Shown here: positions 28,066 to 36,782 of the stretch, one piece after another
Layout: every line of letters begins with the position of its first letter
Numbering within the stretch: position 1 is the stretch's first letter
Origin: Deltaproteobacteria bacterium
Lineage (GTDB): Bacteria > Desulfobacterota > Binatia > DP-6
Length of the DNA stretch: 45,768 nt
Direction: 5' to 3'
NCBI GenBank assembly: GCA_005879585.1
Contig: VBKG01000300.1
Location: forward strand, 1 to 45,768
The notes under the pieces: model-generated
Seen by the model: the letters and a program-made list of their open reading frames with translations, nothing else
The model's database searches: none
Told to the model about the DNA's origin: nothing
Translations under genes and position numbers: made by a program

Positions 28066-29385
28066 GTGACCCTGTCGCAACTTCGGCGCGACGCGCTCGA
28101 CTGCTTCGCTGCCGCGGTCGACGCCGTGGAGCCGCGGCGGCTGGTCGCGGCGTGGCTCCGCCGCGTGGACGACACGGTCCGTCTCGGCGCCGGCGTGGGG
28201 GCGTGCCACGCCGGGCCGGTGCTCGTCGTCGGAGCGGGGAAGGCGGCGCGGAGCATGGCGGAGGCGGTGGCGCAGGTCGTCGGCTCCGCGCTGCGCGGGG
28301 GGGTCATCGTCGTGCCGCGTGGGCTCGACGTGGCGCCGATCGGCGCGATCACCGTCGAAGCGGGGGGACATCCCGTGCCCGATGCGGCCGGGGAGGCGGC
28401 GACGCGACAGCTCCTCGACGCGGTCGCCGCGGCCGACCCGACGACGCTCGTCCTCGTCGTGCTCTCGGGCGGCGCTTCCGCGCTCCTCGTCGCGCCCGCG
28501 CAGGGGGTCGAGCTGCGGGACAAGCAGGACGTCACGCGCCGGCTGCTTCTCGCGGGCGCGGACATCGCGGCGCTCAACACGGTGCGGAAGCACTGCTCGC
28601 GGGTGAAGGGCGGCGGCCTCCTGCGCGCCGCCGCCGAGACCGCCGGCGTCTGGACGCTCGTCCTGTCCGACGTGATCGGCGATGCCCCCGACGTCATCGG
28701 ATCGGGGCCGACGGTGGGCGACCCGAGCACGTTCACCGATGCCGCCGCGGCGCTCGGCCGCTTCCTCGCGCCCGACGACGTGCCGCTCGCGGTCCGCCGT
28801 CACGTCGAGCGCGGCGTCGCGGGTCGCGTGCCCGAAACGCTGAAGGCCGGCGACCCGCTGCTCTCGAAGGCGCGGACCGTCGTGGTGGGCCGGAACCGCG
28901 ACGCGGTCGCGGCGGCGGCCACCGCCGCGAAGGCGCGCGGCTACGACACCTCGGTCGTCGCCGACCCACTCCATGGTGACGCGGCGAGTGCCGGCCGAGC
29001 AGTCGCGGGGGCGCTCGCGGCGTCGCGGCGCGATCGGCCCGTCGCCGTCGTCGGCGGCGGCGAGACGACGGTGCGCGTCGTCGGCGACGGCCGCGGCGGC
29101 CGATGCCAGCACCTCGCGCTCACGGCGGCGACGCTGCTGGCAGGCACACCGGCCGTGCTTCTTGCCGCCGGCACCGACGGCATCGACGGGCCGACCGACG
29201 CCGCCGGAGCCTGCGTCGACGGCGAGACGACGGCGCGAGCGCGCGCGCTCGGCTTCGACGCCGCCGCGGCGCTCGCCCGGACGGACAGCCATCCGCTGCT
29301 CGACGCCACCGGCGACCTCGTGCGGACCGGACTCACGGGGACGAACGTCGCCGACGTGGTGGTCGCGCTGCGTGCCGCGTGCTAA
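28066..29385 (+). CDS. Glycerate 2-kinase, DUF4147/MOFRL family
   Basis: 439 residues from a GTG. The N-terminal DUF4147 domain contains VVGAGKAARSMAEAV, VLSGGASALLVAPA, RKHCSRVKGGGLLRAA and LSDVIGDAPDVIGSGPTVGDPS. The C-terminal MOFRL domain shows VVGGGETTVRV and AGTDGIDGPTDAAGACVD. Enzymes of this type phosphorylate D-glycerate to 2-phosphoglycerate with ATP, in the serine cycle, glyoxylate or sugar-acid use. It is also annotated as hydroxypyruvate reductase in older databases. queE follows after 11 nt. Confidence 0.88.
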   Translation: MTLSQLRRDALDCFAAAVDAVEPRRLVAAWLRRVDDTVRLGAGVGACHAGPVLVVGAGKAARSMAEAVAQVVGSALRGGVIVVPRGLDVAPIGAITVEAGGHPVPDAAGEAATRQLLDAVAAADPTTLVLVVLSGGASALLVAPAQGVELRDKQDVTRRLLLAGADIAALNTVRKHCSRVKGGGLLRAAAETAGVWTLVLSDVIGDAPDVIGSGPTVGDPSTFTDAAAALGRFLAPDDVPLAVRRHVERGVAGRVPETLKAGDPLLSKARTVVVGRNRDAVAAAATAAKARGYDTSVVADPLHGDAASAGRAVAGALAASRRDRPVAVVGGGETTVRVVGDGRGGRCQHLALTAATLLAGTPAVLLAAGTDGIDGPTDAAGACVDGETTARARALGFDAAAALARTDSHPLLDATGDLVRTGLTGTNVADVVVALRAAC

Positions 29386-29396
29386 ATGGCCGCGGA

Positions 29397-30149
29397 ATGC
29401 GGGGTCGCGGGGGGAACGTTTCGGAGGTCTTCGTCTCGTTCCAGGGTGAAGGGGTGCACGCCGGACGGCGGCATCTGTTCGTCCGTCTGGGCGGGTGCCC
29501 CCTCCGGTGCCGCTACTGCGACACCCCGGAGAGCCTCGTCCCGACCGCGCAGTGCCGGATCCTCGGTCCGGACGGGGAACGCCGCCGGCCGAACCCCATG
29601 ACCGCCGCGGAGCTGGAGTCCGAGGTCCGGGCCCTCGTCGCTGTCGCGCCGCCGCTCGCGGCACTCGCCGTGACCGGCGGCGAGCCACTCGCCCAGACCG
29701 ACTTCGTCGCCGCGTGGCTCGAGCTGCGGCGCGACCGGCTGCCGGTCCTCCTGGAGACGGCGGGTATTTTGCCGGGACGGCTCGCGCGTCTCCTGTCACA
29801 CGTCGCGATCGTGAGCCTCGATTTCAAGTGCCCGAGCAACACCGGCGAGCGCGCGCGCTGGGACGAGCACCAGGCGTGCCTCGAGGCCGCAGTGGCCGCC
29901 CGGCGCGACGTATACGTCAAGATGCCCGTCGACGAGGCGACCGCAAGCGACGAGGTGGAGCGCGGGGCGGCGCTGGTCGCCGGGGTCGACCCGGCCGTCC
30001 CGCTCTTCCTCACCCCGCTCACGGCGCCCGAGGGAACGGAGCTGACGATCACGCCGGCGACGCTCGAGCGTCTCCACGCGGTCGCGAGCCGGCGCCATCC
30101 CGACGTGCGGGTGATGCCCCAGCTGCACAAGGTGCTCGGCATCCTGTGA
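29397..30149 (+). CDS. queE: 7-carboxy-7-deazaguanine synthase
   Basis: 250-residue radical-SAM protein. NVSEVFVSFQGEGVHAGRRHLFVRLGGCPLRCRYCDTPESL carries the CX3CX2C cluster motif, split here as the substrate-lid region VSFQGEGVHAG and the cluster CPLRCRYC. TGGEPLAQ is the SAM-binding GGE. QueE rearranges 6-carboxytetrahydropterin to CDG, the second dedicated step to preQ0 and queuosine. No queC or queD is in the window, although folE, the pathway entry shared with folate, lies at 36.8 kb. The stop overlaps the GTG of the next gene. Confidence 0.9.
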   Translation: MRGRGGNVSEVFVSFQGEGVHAGRRHLFVRLGGCPLRCRYCDTPESLVPTAQCRILGPDGERRRPNPMTAAELESEVRALVAVAPPLAALAVTGGEPLAQTDFVAAWLELRRDRLPVLLETAGILPGRLARLLSHVAIVSLDFKCPSNTGERARWDEHQACLEAAVAARRDVYVKMPVDEATASDEVERGAALVAGVDPAVPLFLTPLTAPEGTELTITPATLERLHAVASRRHPDVRVMPQLHKVLGIL

Positions 30150-31177
30150 GCGCGCGTCGGCGGCCGGCCGAGCCCCAGCCGGTGACGCTCATCCCGGGAG
30201 ACGGCATCGGCCCCGAGGTGATCGCCGCCGCGGCGCGCGTGATGGAGGCGGCGGGCGGGCGGTTCCGCTGGGACGTCCAGAAGGCCGGCAAGGCGGCGTT
30301 CGACGAGTGCGGCACGCCGATCCCGGACGCGCTCATCCGCTCGATCCGGCGGAATCGGGTCGGGTTCAAGGGACCGCTCGAGACGCAGGTCGGCCGCGTC
30401 GGCTACCGCAGTGTGAACGTCGCGTTGCGGAAGACCTTCGACCTCTACGCCAACGTGCGTCCGATCCGGACGCTCCCCGGCGTGCGGTCGCCGTTCTCGG
30501 GCGTCGATCTGATCGTCGTCCGCGAGAACACCGAGGACGTCTACTCCGGCATCGAGCACCAGATCGCGCCGGGCGTCGTCGAGAGCGTCAAGGTCATCAC
30601 CGCCCGGGCCTCGCGGCGGATTGCGCGCTATGCGTTCGAGCTCGCCGGGCGCGAGCGTCGCCGGCGCGTGACCTCGATCCACAAGGCGAACATCATGAAG
30701 CTCTCCGACGGGCTCTTTCTCGCCTGCGCGCGCCAGGTCGCGAAGCGCCATGCGCGCATCAAGTACGACGAGCTCATCGTGGACAACGCGTGCATGCAGC
30801 TCGTCCTCCGGCCCCAGGAGTTCGACGTGCTCCTGCTCGAGAACCTCTACGGCGACATCGTGTCGGACCTGTGTGCCGGTCTCGTCGGCGGGCTCGGGCT
30901 CGTGCCGGGTGCCAACATCGGCAACCGCGTCGCGATCTTCGAGGCGGTGCACGGGACCGCGCCGGACATCGCCGGGAAGGGCGTCGCCAACCCGCTGGCC
31001 GCGATCTTCTCGGGCGTCATGCTGCTCCGCCACGTCGGCCAGCCCGCTGCCGCCGACCGCCTCGAGCGCGCGGCCCTTCGCCTGCTCGCCGAACGTCGGA
31101 CCCGCACGCGCGACCTCGGGGGGACGGCGACCACTGCGCAGGTGACCGAGCGGCTGGAGGCGCTTCTTTCCCGCTGA
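30146..31177 (+). CDS. Isocitrate/isopropylmalate dehydrogenase family, probably NAD-dependent isocitrate dehydrogenase
   Basis: 343 residues from a GTG overlapping the queE stop. Family signatures: TLIPGDGIGPEV, KTFDLYANVRPIRTLPG, VVRENTEDVYSGIEHQI, SIHKANIMKLSDGLFL and NLYGDIVSDLCAGLVGGLGLVPGANIG. ENTEDVYSGIEH and the short length point to the NAD-type isocitrate dehydrogenase subgroup (decarboxylating isocitrate to 2-oxoglutarate). Homoisocitrate or isopropylmalate dehydrogenase are less likely alternatives. No TCA-cycle neighbours are present. Confidence 0.85.
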   Translation: MSARRRPAEPQPVTLIPGDGIGPEVIAAAARVMEAAGGRFRWDVQKAGKAAFDECGTPIPDALIRSIRRNRVGFKGPLETQVGRVGYRSVNVALRKTFDLYANVRPIRTLPGVRSPFSGVDLIVVRENTEDVYSGIEHQIAPGVVESVKVITARASRRIARYAFELAGRERRRRVTSIHKANIMKLSDGLFLACARQVAKRHARIKYDELIVDNACMQLVLRPQEFDVLLLENLYGDIVSDLCAGLVGGLGLVPGANIGNRVAIFEAVHGTAPDIAGKGVANPLAAIFSGVMLLRHVGQPAAADRLERAALRLLAERRTRTRDLGGTATTAQVTERLEALLSR

Positions 31178-31183
31178 CGCGCC

Positions 31184-31212
31184 GTGACATCGAATTCGTC
31201 GGTGGGTAGAAT
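31184..31212 (+). promoter_or_regulatory. glpD promoter, leaderless arrangement
   Basis: GTGACA (31184-31189), exactly 17 nt, then TAGAAT (31207-31212): five of six consensus bases in each box. The glpD GTG starts at 31219, so transcription should begin at or beside the start codon. Confidence 0.65.
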
Positions 31213-31218
31213 CGGCGC

Positions 31219-32865
31219 GTGATCCCGCGCAGCGCGGCGCTCGGCCGCCTCGGCGCCGAGACGTTCGACCTCCTCGTGATCGGCGGCGGCATCAACGGCG
31301 CGGGCATCGCGCGCGACGCCGCCATGCGGGGCCTCGCGACGGCGCTCGTCGAGCACGCGGACTTCGCCTCGGGGACGTCGAGTCGCTCCTCGAAGCTCAT
31401 CCACGGCGGATTCCGCTATCTCGAGCACGGCGAGGTGCGGCTCGTTCTCGAAGGGGTTCGCGAGCGTGGCCGCCTGCGGCGGCTCGCCCCGCACCTCGTG
31501 CAGCCCCAGGAGTTCGTCTTCCCCGTGTACGCCGGCGCCCCGGTCGGCCTGCTGAAGCTCGCCGCCGGGCTGTGGGCCTACGACCTGCTCGCCGGCCTCC
31601 GAAACGTTCAGCGCCATCGTATGCTCTCGGCCCGCGCGACGCGCGCCGCGGAGCCGGCGCTGCGCACCGCCGGGCTGCGCGGGGCGGGGCGCTACTGGGA
31701 CTGCCGTACCGACGACGCGCGCCTCGTCCTCGAGACCATCCTTGCCGCGGTCGACGCGGGAGCGGTCGCCATCTCGTACGCGCGCGTGACGGCGTTCGTG
31801 AAGGAGGCGGGGCGCATCATCGGCGCGCGCGTCGCCGACCGCCTCGGCGGCGGCGAGACGACCGTGCGGGCGCGCGTCGTCGTCAATGCGACGGGGCCGT
31901 GGGTCGACGCGGTCGTGGACCTCGATGCGCCGGTGCCGCCGCGGCTCCGCCTGACGAAGGGCGTGCACGTCCTCGTCCCCCGCGCGCGGGTCGGCAACCG
32001 CGCCGCGGTGGTGCTCCATGCCGTGCAGGACGGTCGCGTGATGTTCGTCATCCCGTGGGGCGCCCAGACGCTCGTCGGCACGACGGATACCGACCACGAC
32101 GGCGGCCCCGACGTGCCGCCCACCGTGGAGGCGGCCGACGTGCGCTATCTCCTGGATACGGTGAACCACTATTTCCCGGATGCGTGTCTGACGGCGGCGG
32201 ACGTCATCGGCTCGTACGCCGGCCTCCGGCCGCTCATCGCGCCGGCGCCGGGGGCCGGGCTCGCGCCCTCGAGCGTGTCGCGCGAGGAGGAGATCTTTAC
32301 GTCGGCATCGGGGCTCGTCTCGATCGCGGGAGGCAAGCTCACGACGTATCGCCTCGTGGCGGCGACGGTGGTCGAGCGCGTCGTCGACGTGCTGCGCCGC
32401 GGCGGCGACCGGAGGCGTTTCCGGCCGTCGCGGACGGGCAGCGTGCCGCTGCCCGGTGGCTCGACGCCGCCCGACACCGTCGCACGGGCTCTCGTGTCCC
32501 GTGACGGCCACGGGCTCGCGGCCCCGGTGATCGATCACCTCGCCAACCGCTACGGCAGCCGCCTCGCCGAGATCCTCGAGCTCGTCGCCGCCGATCGAAG
32601 CCTCGGTGACCCGATCATCCCGTCGCTTCCCGATCTGCGCGCCGAGGTGGTCGAGGCCGTCGAGCGCGAAGGTGCGTTGACCCTCGAGGACGTGCTCCGC
32701 CGCCGCACGCAGATCGCGCTCCGCGACGAAGCGGCGAGCGCCGCGGCGGCCGGGCAGGTGGCGGCGCTCATGGCCGGGCCGCTCGGCTGGACGCCGGAGA
32801 CCGTCCGCGCGGCCGCCGAACGGTACGTCGCGGCGGTGGAGGAGGCGCGCCGGCGGTGGCGCTGA
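31219..32865 (+). CDS. glpD: Glycerol-3-phosphate dehydrogenase, FAD-dependent
   Basis: 548 residues, normal length. The dinucleotide fold FDLLVIGGGINGAGIARDAAMRG is followed by the GlpD-specific SGTSSRSSKLIHGGFRYLEHGEVRLV, then VFPVYAG, FVIPWGAQTLVGTTDTDHDG and ISIAGGKLTTYR-type segments (SIAGGKLTTYRLVA). It oxidises sn-glycerol-3-phosphate to DHAP at the inner membrane and passes electrons to quinone. It has its own promoter with no leader. No glpF or glpK is nearby. nth overlaps its 3' end by 10 nt. Confidence 0.94.
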   Translation: MIPRSAALGRLGAETFDLLVIGGGINGAGIARDAAMRGLATALVEHADFASGTSSRSSKLIHGGFRYLEHGEVRLVLEGVRERGRLRRLAPHLVQPQEFVFPVYAGAPVGLLKLAAGLWAYDLLAGLRNVQRHRMLSARATRAAEPALRTAGLRGAGRYWDCRTDDARLVLETILAAVDAGAVAISYARVTAFVKEAGRIIGARVADRLGGGETTVRARVVVNATGPWVDAVVDLDAPVPPRLRLTKGVHVLVPRARVGNRAAVVLHAVQDGRVMFVIPWGAQTLVGTTDTDHDGGPDVPPTVEAADVRYLLDTVNHYFPDACLTAADVIGSYAGLRPLIAPAPGAGLAPSSVSREEEIFTSASGLVSIAGGKLTTYRLVAATVVERVVDVLRRGGDRRRFRPSRTGSVPLPGGSTPPDTVARALVSRDGHGLAAPVIDHLANRYGSRLAEILELVAADRSLGDPIIPSLPDLRAEVVEAVEREGALTLEDVLRRRTQIALRDEAASAAAAGQVAALMAGPLGWTPETVRAAAERYVAAVEEARRRWR

Positions 32866-33554
32866 AGCCGCCGCGTCGCGTCGCCCGGCCTCGACCCCGG
32901 CTGAACGTCGCCCGCGAGCGGCTGGAAGACCGGCGCGCGCGTGCCAGGCAGATCGCACGCGCGCTCGGCCGCGCCTATCCCGACGCCTGGTGCGCGCTCC
33001 GCCACGAGAATCCATGGCAGCTGCTCGTCGCCACCATCCTGTCGGCGCAGTGCACCGATGCGATGGTGAACCAGGTGACACCGCGGCTGTTCGACGACTA
33101 TCCCGGCCCACGAGAACTGAGCGCCGCAGCGACGAACGCCATCGAAGCGATCATCAGGCCGACGGGATTCTTCCGTCAGAAGACGAAGGCGCTCCAGGGC
33201 GTCGCCCGGTCGCTCGTCGAGCACCACGACGGCCGTGTCCCGCAGACGATGGACGAGCTCCGCGCGCTCCCGGGCGTGGGACGGAAGACCGCGAACGTCG
33301 TGCTCGGGACCGCCTTCGACAAGCCGGCGATCTTCGTGGACACCCACGTGCGCCGGCTTTCCGGTCGCCTCGGTCTCACCACCAAGGACGACCCCGACAA
33401 GATCGAGCTCGACCTGCAGGCATTGCTGCCGCCGAAGGAGTGGACGCGGTTCGCCCACCGCCTGATCCACCACGGCCGCCAGATCTGCGTCGCCCGCCGG
33501 CCGCGCTGCAGTGTGTGCCCGCTGGCCGCGTGGTGCCCGCGCATCGGCGCCTGA
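32856..33554 (+). CDS. nth: Endonuclease III
   Basis: 232 residues. The helix-hairpin-helix is LPGVGRKTANVVL with catalytic Lys144; the catalytic Asp162 is in FVDTHVRRLSGR. The C-terminal cluster motif C-X6-C-X2-C-X5-C uses Cys211, Cys218, Cys221 and Cys227 for a 4Fe-4S cluster. It removes oxidised pyrimidines and nicks abasic sites. The first 25 residues are an Arg-rich extension, and the start overlaps glpD. A hairpin-capped repeat begins 2 nt after its stop. Confidence 0.95.
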   Translation: MALKPPRRVARPRPRLNVARERLEDRRARARQIARALGRAYPDAWCALRHENPWQLLVATILSAQCTDAMVNQVTPRLFDDYPGPRELSAAATNAIEAIIRPTGFFRQKTKALQGVARSLVEHHDGRVPQTMDELRALPGVGRKTANVVLGTAFDKPAIFVDTHVRRLSGRLGLTTKDDPDKIELDLQALLPPKEWTRFAHRLIHHGRQICVARRPRCSVCPLAAWCPRIGA

Positions 33555-33555
33555 T

Positions 33556-33831
33556 CGACCCGAGACCTTGTCTCGGGTCGGCCGGACCCGAGCATGTGGC
33601 GCGGTTCTCGAGGCCGACGGCGTGCCGCGGCCGGCAAAGCCGGCGCGGCAGACTTTCCGGAAGTGCGACCGGATGAACGATCATCCGCGCGCGCGCAAGC
33701 GGATTACCGTGAGGCTCTGGCGTTCCTAGGTTTGCCGCGCCGGCTTTGCCGGCCGCGGCACGGCGCTCGCGCGACGTACCGCCGCCACACACTCGCTTCC
33801 GAGACCCGACCCGAGACGAAGTCTCGGGTCG
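33556..33831. repeat. Dispersed intergenic repeat, copy 2 (276-bp hairpin-capped element)
   Basis: Both ends are perfect 11-bp hairpins: CGACCCGAGAC/GTCTCGGGTCG at 33556-33580 (3-nt loop) and at 33807-33831 (3-nt loop). Inside is a perfect 29-bp inverted repeat, 33621-33649 against about 33735-33763, built around GCCGGCAAAGCCGGC. The whole unit is thus close to a nested palindrome. It lies between convergent nth and the VIT1-type gene and encodes nothing recognisable. Confidence 0.85.
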
Positions 33832-33836
33832 GGATC

Positions 33837-34607
33837 CTAGACGGCCACGCCGACCAGGTGGCCGACGACGAGACCGACGGCGCAGGCGAGCACGCCGAGC
33901 CCGGCGAGCTCGAGGCTCGCGGTCAGCGGGTTTTCCTTGGTGAGCCACGTCTTGGCGGCGCCGATGACGAGCAGCGTCGCGACGGCCAGTGACGCTGCCA
34001 TCGCGAGCGTCGGCTGCGGCGCGTGATGGAAGAAGTACGGCACGAGCGTCAGCAGCGCGCCGGCGAGGTACGAGAAGCCCGTGATCGCAGCGATCTGCAC
34101 GGGCGGGTCGAACGTCTCCTCCGCGAGTCCGAGCTCCTCCCGCGACATGAACCGCAGCCACAGCTCGGGATTGGAGGTGACGCGTCGGACGATCACGTCG
34201 ATCTCCTCCGGAGCGAAGCCGAGCTTGCCGTAGATCTCGCGGATCTCCTCGCGCTCGTGGTCGGGCATGTTCTCGATCTCCCATGCCTCGCGCGCGATCT
34301 CGGCCTCGAAGAACCGGCGTTGCGACTTGGAGGACACGTAGGCGCCCATTCCCATGGCGAGCGCGCCGGCGAAGGCCGCCGCCAGACCACCGAGCGCGAT
34401 CGTGCGGACGTCGCCCATGCTGGCGGTCACGCCGGCGAGGAAGCCGATCGTCGAGATCACGCCGTCGTTCAGGCCGAAGATCACCTCGCGGATGAGCCGT
34501 CCGTGCGGCGTGTGCCACGCCTCCTTGTGGAAGCGCTTGAGCGGCTCCGCGAGGCGGGCGACGGGCGTCGACACCGGCCCGCGTTGGGGTTGCGGCGGGG
34601 ATGCCAT
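33837..34607 (-). CDS. VIT1/CCC1 family metal (Fe2+/Mn2+) transporter
   Basis: About 256 residues from the ATG at 34607. The signature PHGRLIREVIFGLNDGVISTIGFLAGVT opens helix 1 and is split here as GRLIREVIFGLNDG plus VISTIGFLAGVT. A cytosolic Glu-rich segment (FFEAEIAREAWEIENMPDHE, then EREEIREIYG) matches the metal-binding domain of VIT1-type exporters, and helices follow to the end. It probably moves Fe2+ or Mn2+ out of the cytosol. An ATG at 34646 would add 13 residues but lies at or before the predicted transcription start, so 34607 is preferred. Confidence 0.85.
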   Translation of the reverse strand: MASPPQPQRGPVSTPVARLAEPLKRFHKEAWHTPHGRLIREVIFGLNDGVISTIGFLAGVTASMGDVRTIALGGLAAAFAGALAMGMGAYVSSKSQRRFFEAEIAREAWEIENMPDHEREEIREIYGKLGFAPEEIDVIVRRVTSNPELWLRFMSREELGLAEETFDPPVQIAAITGFSYLAGALLTLVPYFFHHAPQPTLAMAASLAVATLLVIGAAKTWLTKENPLTASLELAGLGVLACAVGLVVGHLVGVAV

Positions 34608-34648
34608 TTTGTGACTGCAACGCGCCGAGCGAAAAAAGAAGAACATCT

Positions 34649-34677
34649 TTTATACGGCGCAACCCCGCGCCCGTAAA
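34649..34677 (-). promoter_or_regulatory. Promoter of the VIT1-type transporter gene
   Basis: On the minus strand, TTTACG (34677-34672), 17 nt, then TATAAA (34654-34649). It predicts transcription from about 34642, giving a leader of about 35 nt to the ATG at 34607. Confidence 0.55.
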
Positions 34678-34708
34678 GGCGTTTTGCGCGCCGAATCCAA
34701 TTTTCAGC

Positions 34709-34737
34709 TTGACAAACGCCACCCCGACCGATAGTTT
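34709..34737 (+). promoter_or_regulatory. Promoter of the homoserine kinase-like gene and metF-folE run
   Basis: A perfect TTGACA (34709-34714), 17 nt, then TAGTTT (34732-34737). The start codon is at 34787 with GGGAGG at 34772-34777. It is divergent from, and 31 nt away from, the transporter promoter. Confidence 0.5.
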
Positions 34738-34786
34738 GCACCGGCATTTTGGGTGGAATTCCGGTGGGTTAGGGAGGCTGGTGGAG

Positions 34787-35824
34787 ATGGCCGTTTACAC
34801 CGAGCTCGGGACGCGAGAGCTCGCCGAAATCGTCGACGACTACGGACTGGCGAAGCTCCTCGCCGCGAGCGGCATCGCCGCGGGGTCGGTCAACACGTCG
34901 TATCTGCTCGAGACCGCGCGCGGGAAGCATCTCCTGCGCATCGACGAGGTGAAGAGCGAGCTCGAGGTGAAGCGCGAGCTCGACCTGCTGCTCTTCCTCC
35001 GCAAGCACGGCTTCCCGTGCCCGCAGCCGATCGCCGACCGCAAGGGCCGGCACCACCGCGAGATGCACGGCAAGTGTCTCACGCTCTACCGCTACGTCGA
35101 CGGCCACACCGTCGCCCCCACGCGGCTCACCGCCGCGCAGATCGAGAACGTCGGCCGCGTGCTCGCCGATCTCCACACGATCGGCAAGAGCTACAAGAAG
35201 GGCATCGACAACCGCTTCAGCTACGACCGCGTCGCGGATCTGTACGCGCAGGTGCGGGACCGCCTGCCGACGTACTTCAAGCGCATCGTCCGCACGCTCG
35301 ACGACGAGGTCGATTACCTCCAGGGATATCTCGAGAACAAATTACCGAAGGGCGTCATTCACGGCGATCTCTTCGACGACAACGTCATCTTCAAGGGCGA
35401 CAAGGTCGTCGCCATGCTCGATTTCGAGGCGGCGTGCCGCGGCAAGTTCGTCTTCGACCTCGCCACCGCGGTGAACGCGCTCTGCTTCGACGGTGAGAGC
35501 TACCAGCTGAAGCGGTTCGAGGCACTGATCGCGGGCTACGAGTCGCTGCGGGCACTGTCGCTCGCCGAATGGGACGCCTTCCCCAACGAGCTGCGCTTCT
35601 CCGCCCTCCGCTTCACGATCACCCGTCTCCACGATTTCTTCCTGAATCCAGTCGACGCGCGTGCACGCGTGAACAAGGACTTCCGGGAATTCTACGAGCG
35701 GCTAAGGATCTTGCGGCGGGAGCGCGACGGGGCCATGGAAGGGCTGCTCATGGCCATGGCCACCGGATACGACTACCGCAAGTACCAGAAGGTGAAGGCG
35801 CTCGAGAAGAAGGGCTCGCACTAG
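34787..35824 (+). CDS. Homoserine kinase type II (ThrB-like, APH fold)
   Basis: 345 residues with the aminoglycoside-phosphotransferase fold. GSVNTSYLLETARGKHLLRID is the glycine-loop/Lys region. The catalytic loop GVIHGDLFDDNVIF and the metal-binding AMLDFEAACRGKFVFDLA follow. The pattern closely matches type II homoserine kinases, which phosphorylate homoserine on the route to threonine. Related sugar or choline kinases cannot be excluded. The ATG at 34787 is preferred over a GTG 6 nt upstream because of ribosome-site spacing. metF follows after 35 nt. Confidence 0.85.
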   Translation: MAVYTELGTRELAEIVDDYGLAKLLAASGIAAGSVNTSYLLETARGKHLLRIDEVKSELEVKRELDLLLFLRKHGFPCPQPIADRKGRHHREMHGKCLTLYRYVDGHTVAPTRLTAAQIENVGRVLADLHTIGKSYKKGIDNRFSYDRVADLYAQVRDRLPTYFKRIVRTLDDEVDYLQGYLENKLPKGVIHGDLFDDNVIFKGDKVVAMLDFEAACRGKFVFDLATAVNALCFDGESYQLKRFEALIAGYESLRALSLAEWDAFPNELRFSALRFTITRLHDFFLNPVDARARVNKDFREFYERLRILRRERDGAMEGLLMAMATGYDYRKYQKVKALEKKGSH

Positions 35825-35859
35825 GCAAACGCGAGCGCCCCGGCCGCGTCCGGCGCGCG

Positions 35860-36771
35860 ATGAAGATCACCGACATCCTCGCCCGCGGCGGGCCCTGCAT
35901 CTCGTTCGAGTTCTTTCCCCCGAGGACGCCCGACGGCGAAGCCACCCTGCTGCGCACCATCGAGGCGCTGAAGCCCCTCGGACCGGGCTTCGTCTCGGTG
36001 ACCCGTACGGGGGCCAAGCCGCGCGAGGCACCCGTCGAGCTCGTGATGCGCATCCGCGCGCTCGGCATCGAGGCGGCTGCCCACGTCACGTGCATCGAGG
36101 CGAGTCGCGAGGAGCTCGCGGCGCACTACGACCTGATCGCCGCGCGAGCCATCGACAACGTCGTGGCGATCCGCGGCGATCGGCCGAGCGATCCGGGGTT
36201 TCGCCCGCCGGCGGACGGTTTTGCGTACGCCGCCGACATGATCCGTTTCGTCCGGAGCCGCGGCCACGCGCTCTGCCTGATCGGTGGCGGGCACCCCGAA
36301 GGTCACCCGGAATGCCGGGACCTCCGCCGCAACATCGAGCATCTCAAGATGAAGGTCGACGCCGGGCTCGACGCCGTGATCACCCAGCTCTTCTACGACA
36401 ACGCCGACTACTTCACCTTCGTCGAGCGGGCGCGGCGGGCCGGCGTCGGCGTGCCGCTCATTCCCGGCATCATGCCGATCACGAACGTGCCGCAGATCGA
36501 ACGGATCACCGCGCTCAGCGGCAACCAGATTCCGGCGGCGCTCCGCGCGGCGCTCGAGCGCGTGCGGGACGACGAGGACGCCGCGCTCGCGATCGGCGTC
36601 GAGTGGGCGACGCGCCAGTGCGCCGAGCTCCTCCGCGCCGGCGCGCAGGGAATCCACTTCTACACGCTCAACAAGTCGCCGGCGACGCGGGCGATCTTCG
36701 AGAACCTCCGGAGCGAAGGGCTGGTCGGCGCGGCGCCCGCGCACCTTGCCACGTCGGCGCCCATCCGTTAG
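35860..36771 (+). CDS. metF: 5,10-methylenetetrahydrofolate reductase
   Basis: 303 residues, the bacterial catalytic-domain-only form. CISFEFFPPRTPDGEATLL is the signature N-terminus with the catalytic Glu in SFEFFPP. VAIRGDRP, NIEHLKMKVDAGLDAVITQLFYD and VPLIPGIMPITN follow. It reduces methylene-THF to methyl-THF for methionine synthesis, using FAD. Its place after a homoserine kinase-like gene and before folE makes a methionine/threonine and folate group. No riboswitch fits in the 35-nt gap upstream. Confidence 0.94.
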   Translation: MKITDILARGGPCISFEFFPPRTPDGEATLLRTIEALKPLGPGFVSVTRTGAKPREAPVELVMRIRALGIEAAAHVTCIEASREELAAHYDLIAARAIDNVVAIRGDRPSDPGFRPPADGFAYAADMIRFVRSRGHALCLIGGGHPEGHPECRDLRRNIEHLKMKVDAGLDAVITQLFYDNADYFTFVERARRAGVGVPLIPGIMPITNVPQIERITALSGNQIPAALRAALERVRDDEDAALAIGVEWATRQCAELLRAGAQGIHFYTLNKSPATRAIFENLRSEGLVGAAPAHLATSAPIR

Positions 36772-36782
36772 ACGCCGGAGAG

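Noticed and set aside
35825-35859. SAM/SAH riboswitch upstream of metF
   Set aside because: The gap is only 35 nt and carries no conserved block.
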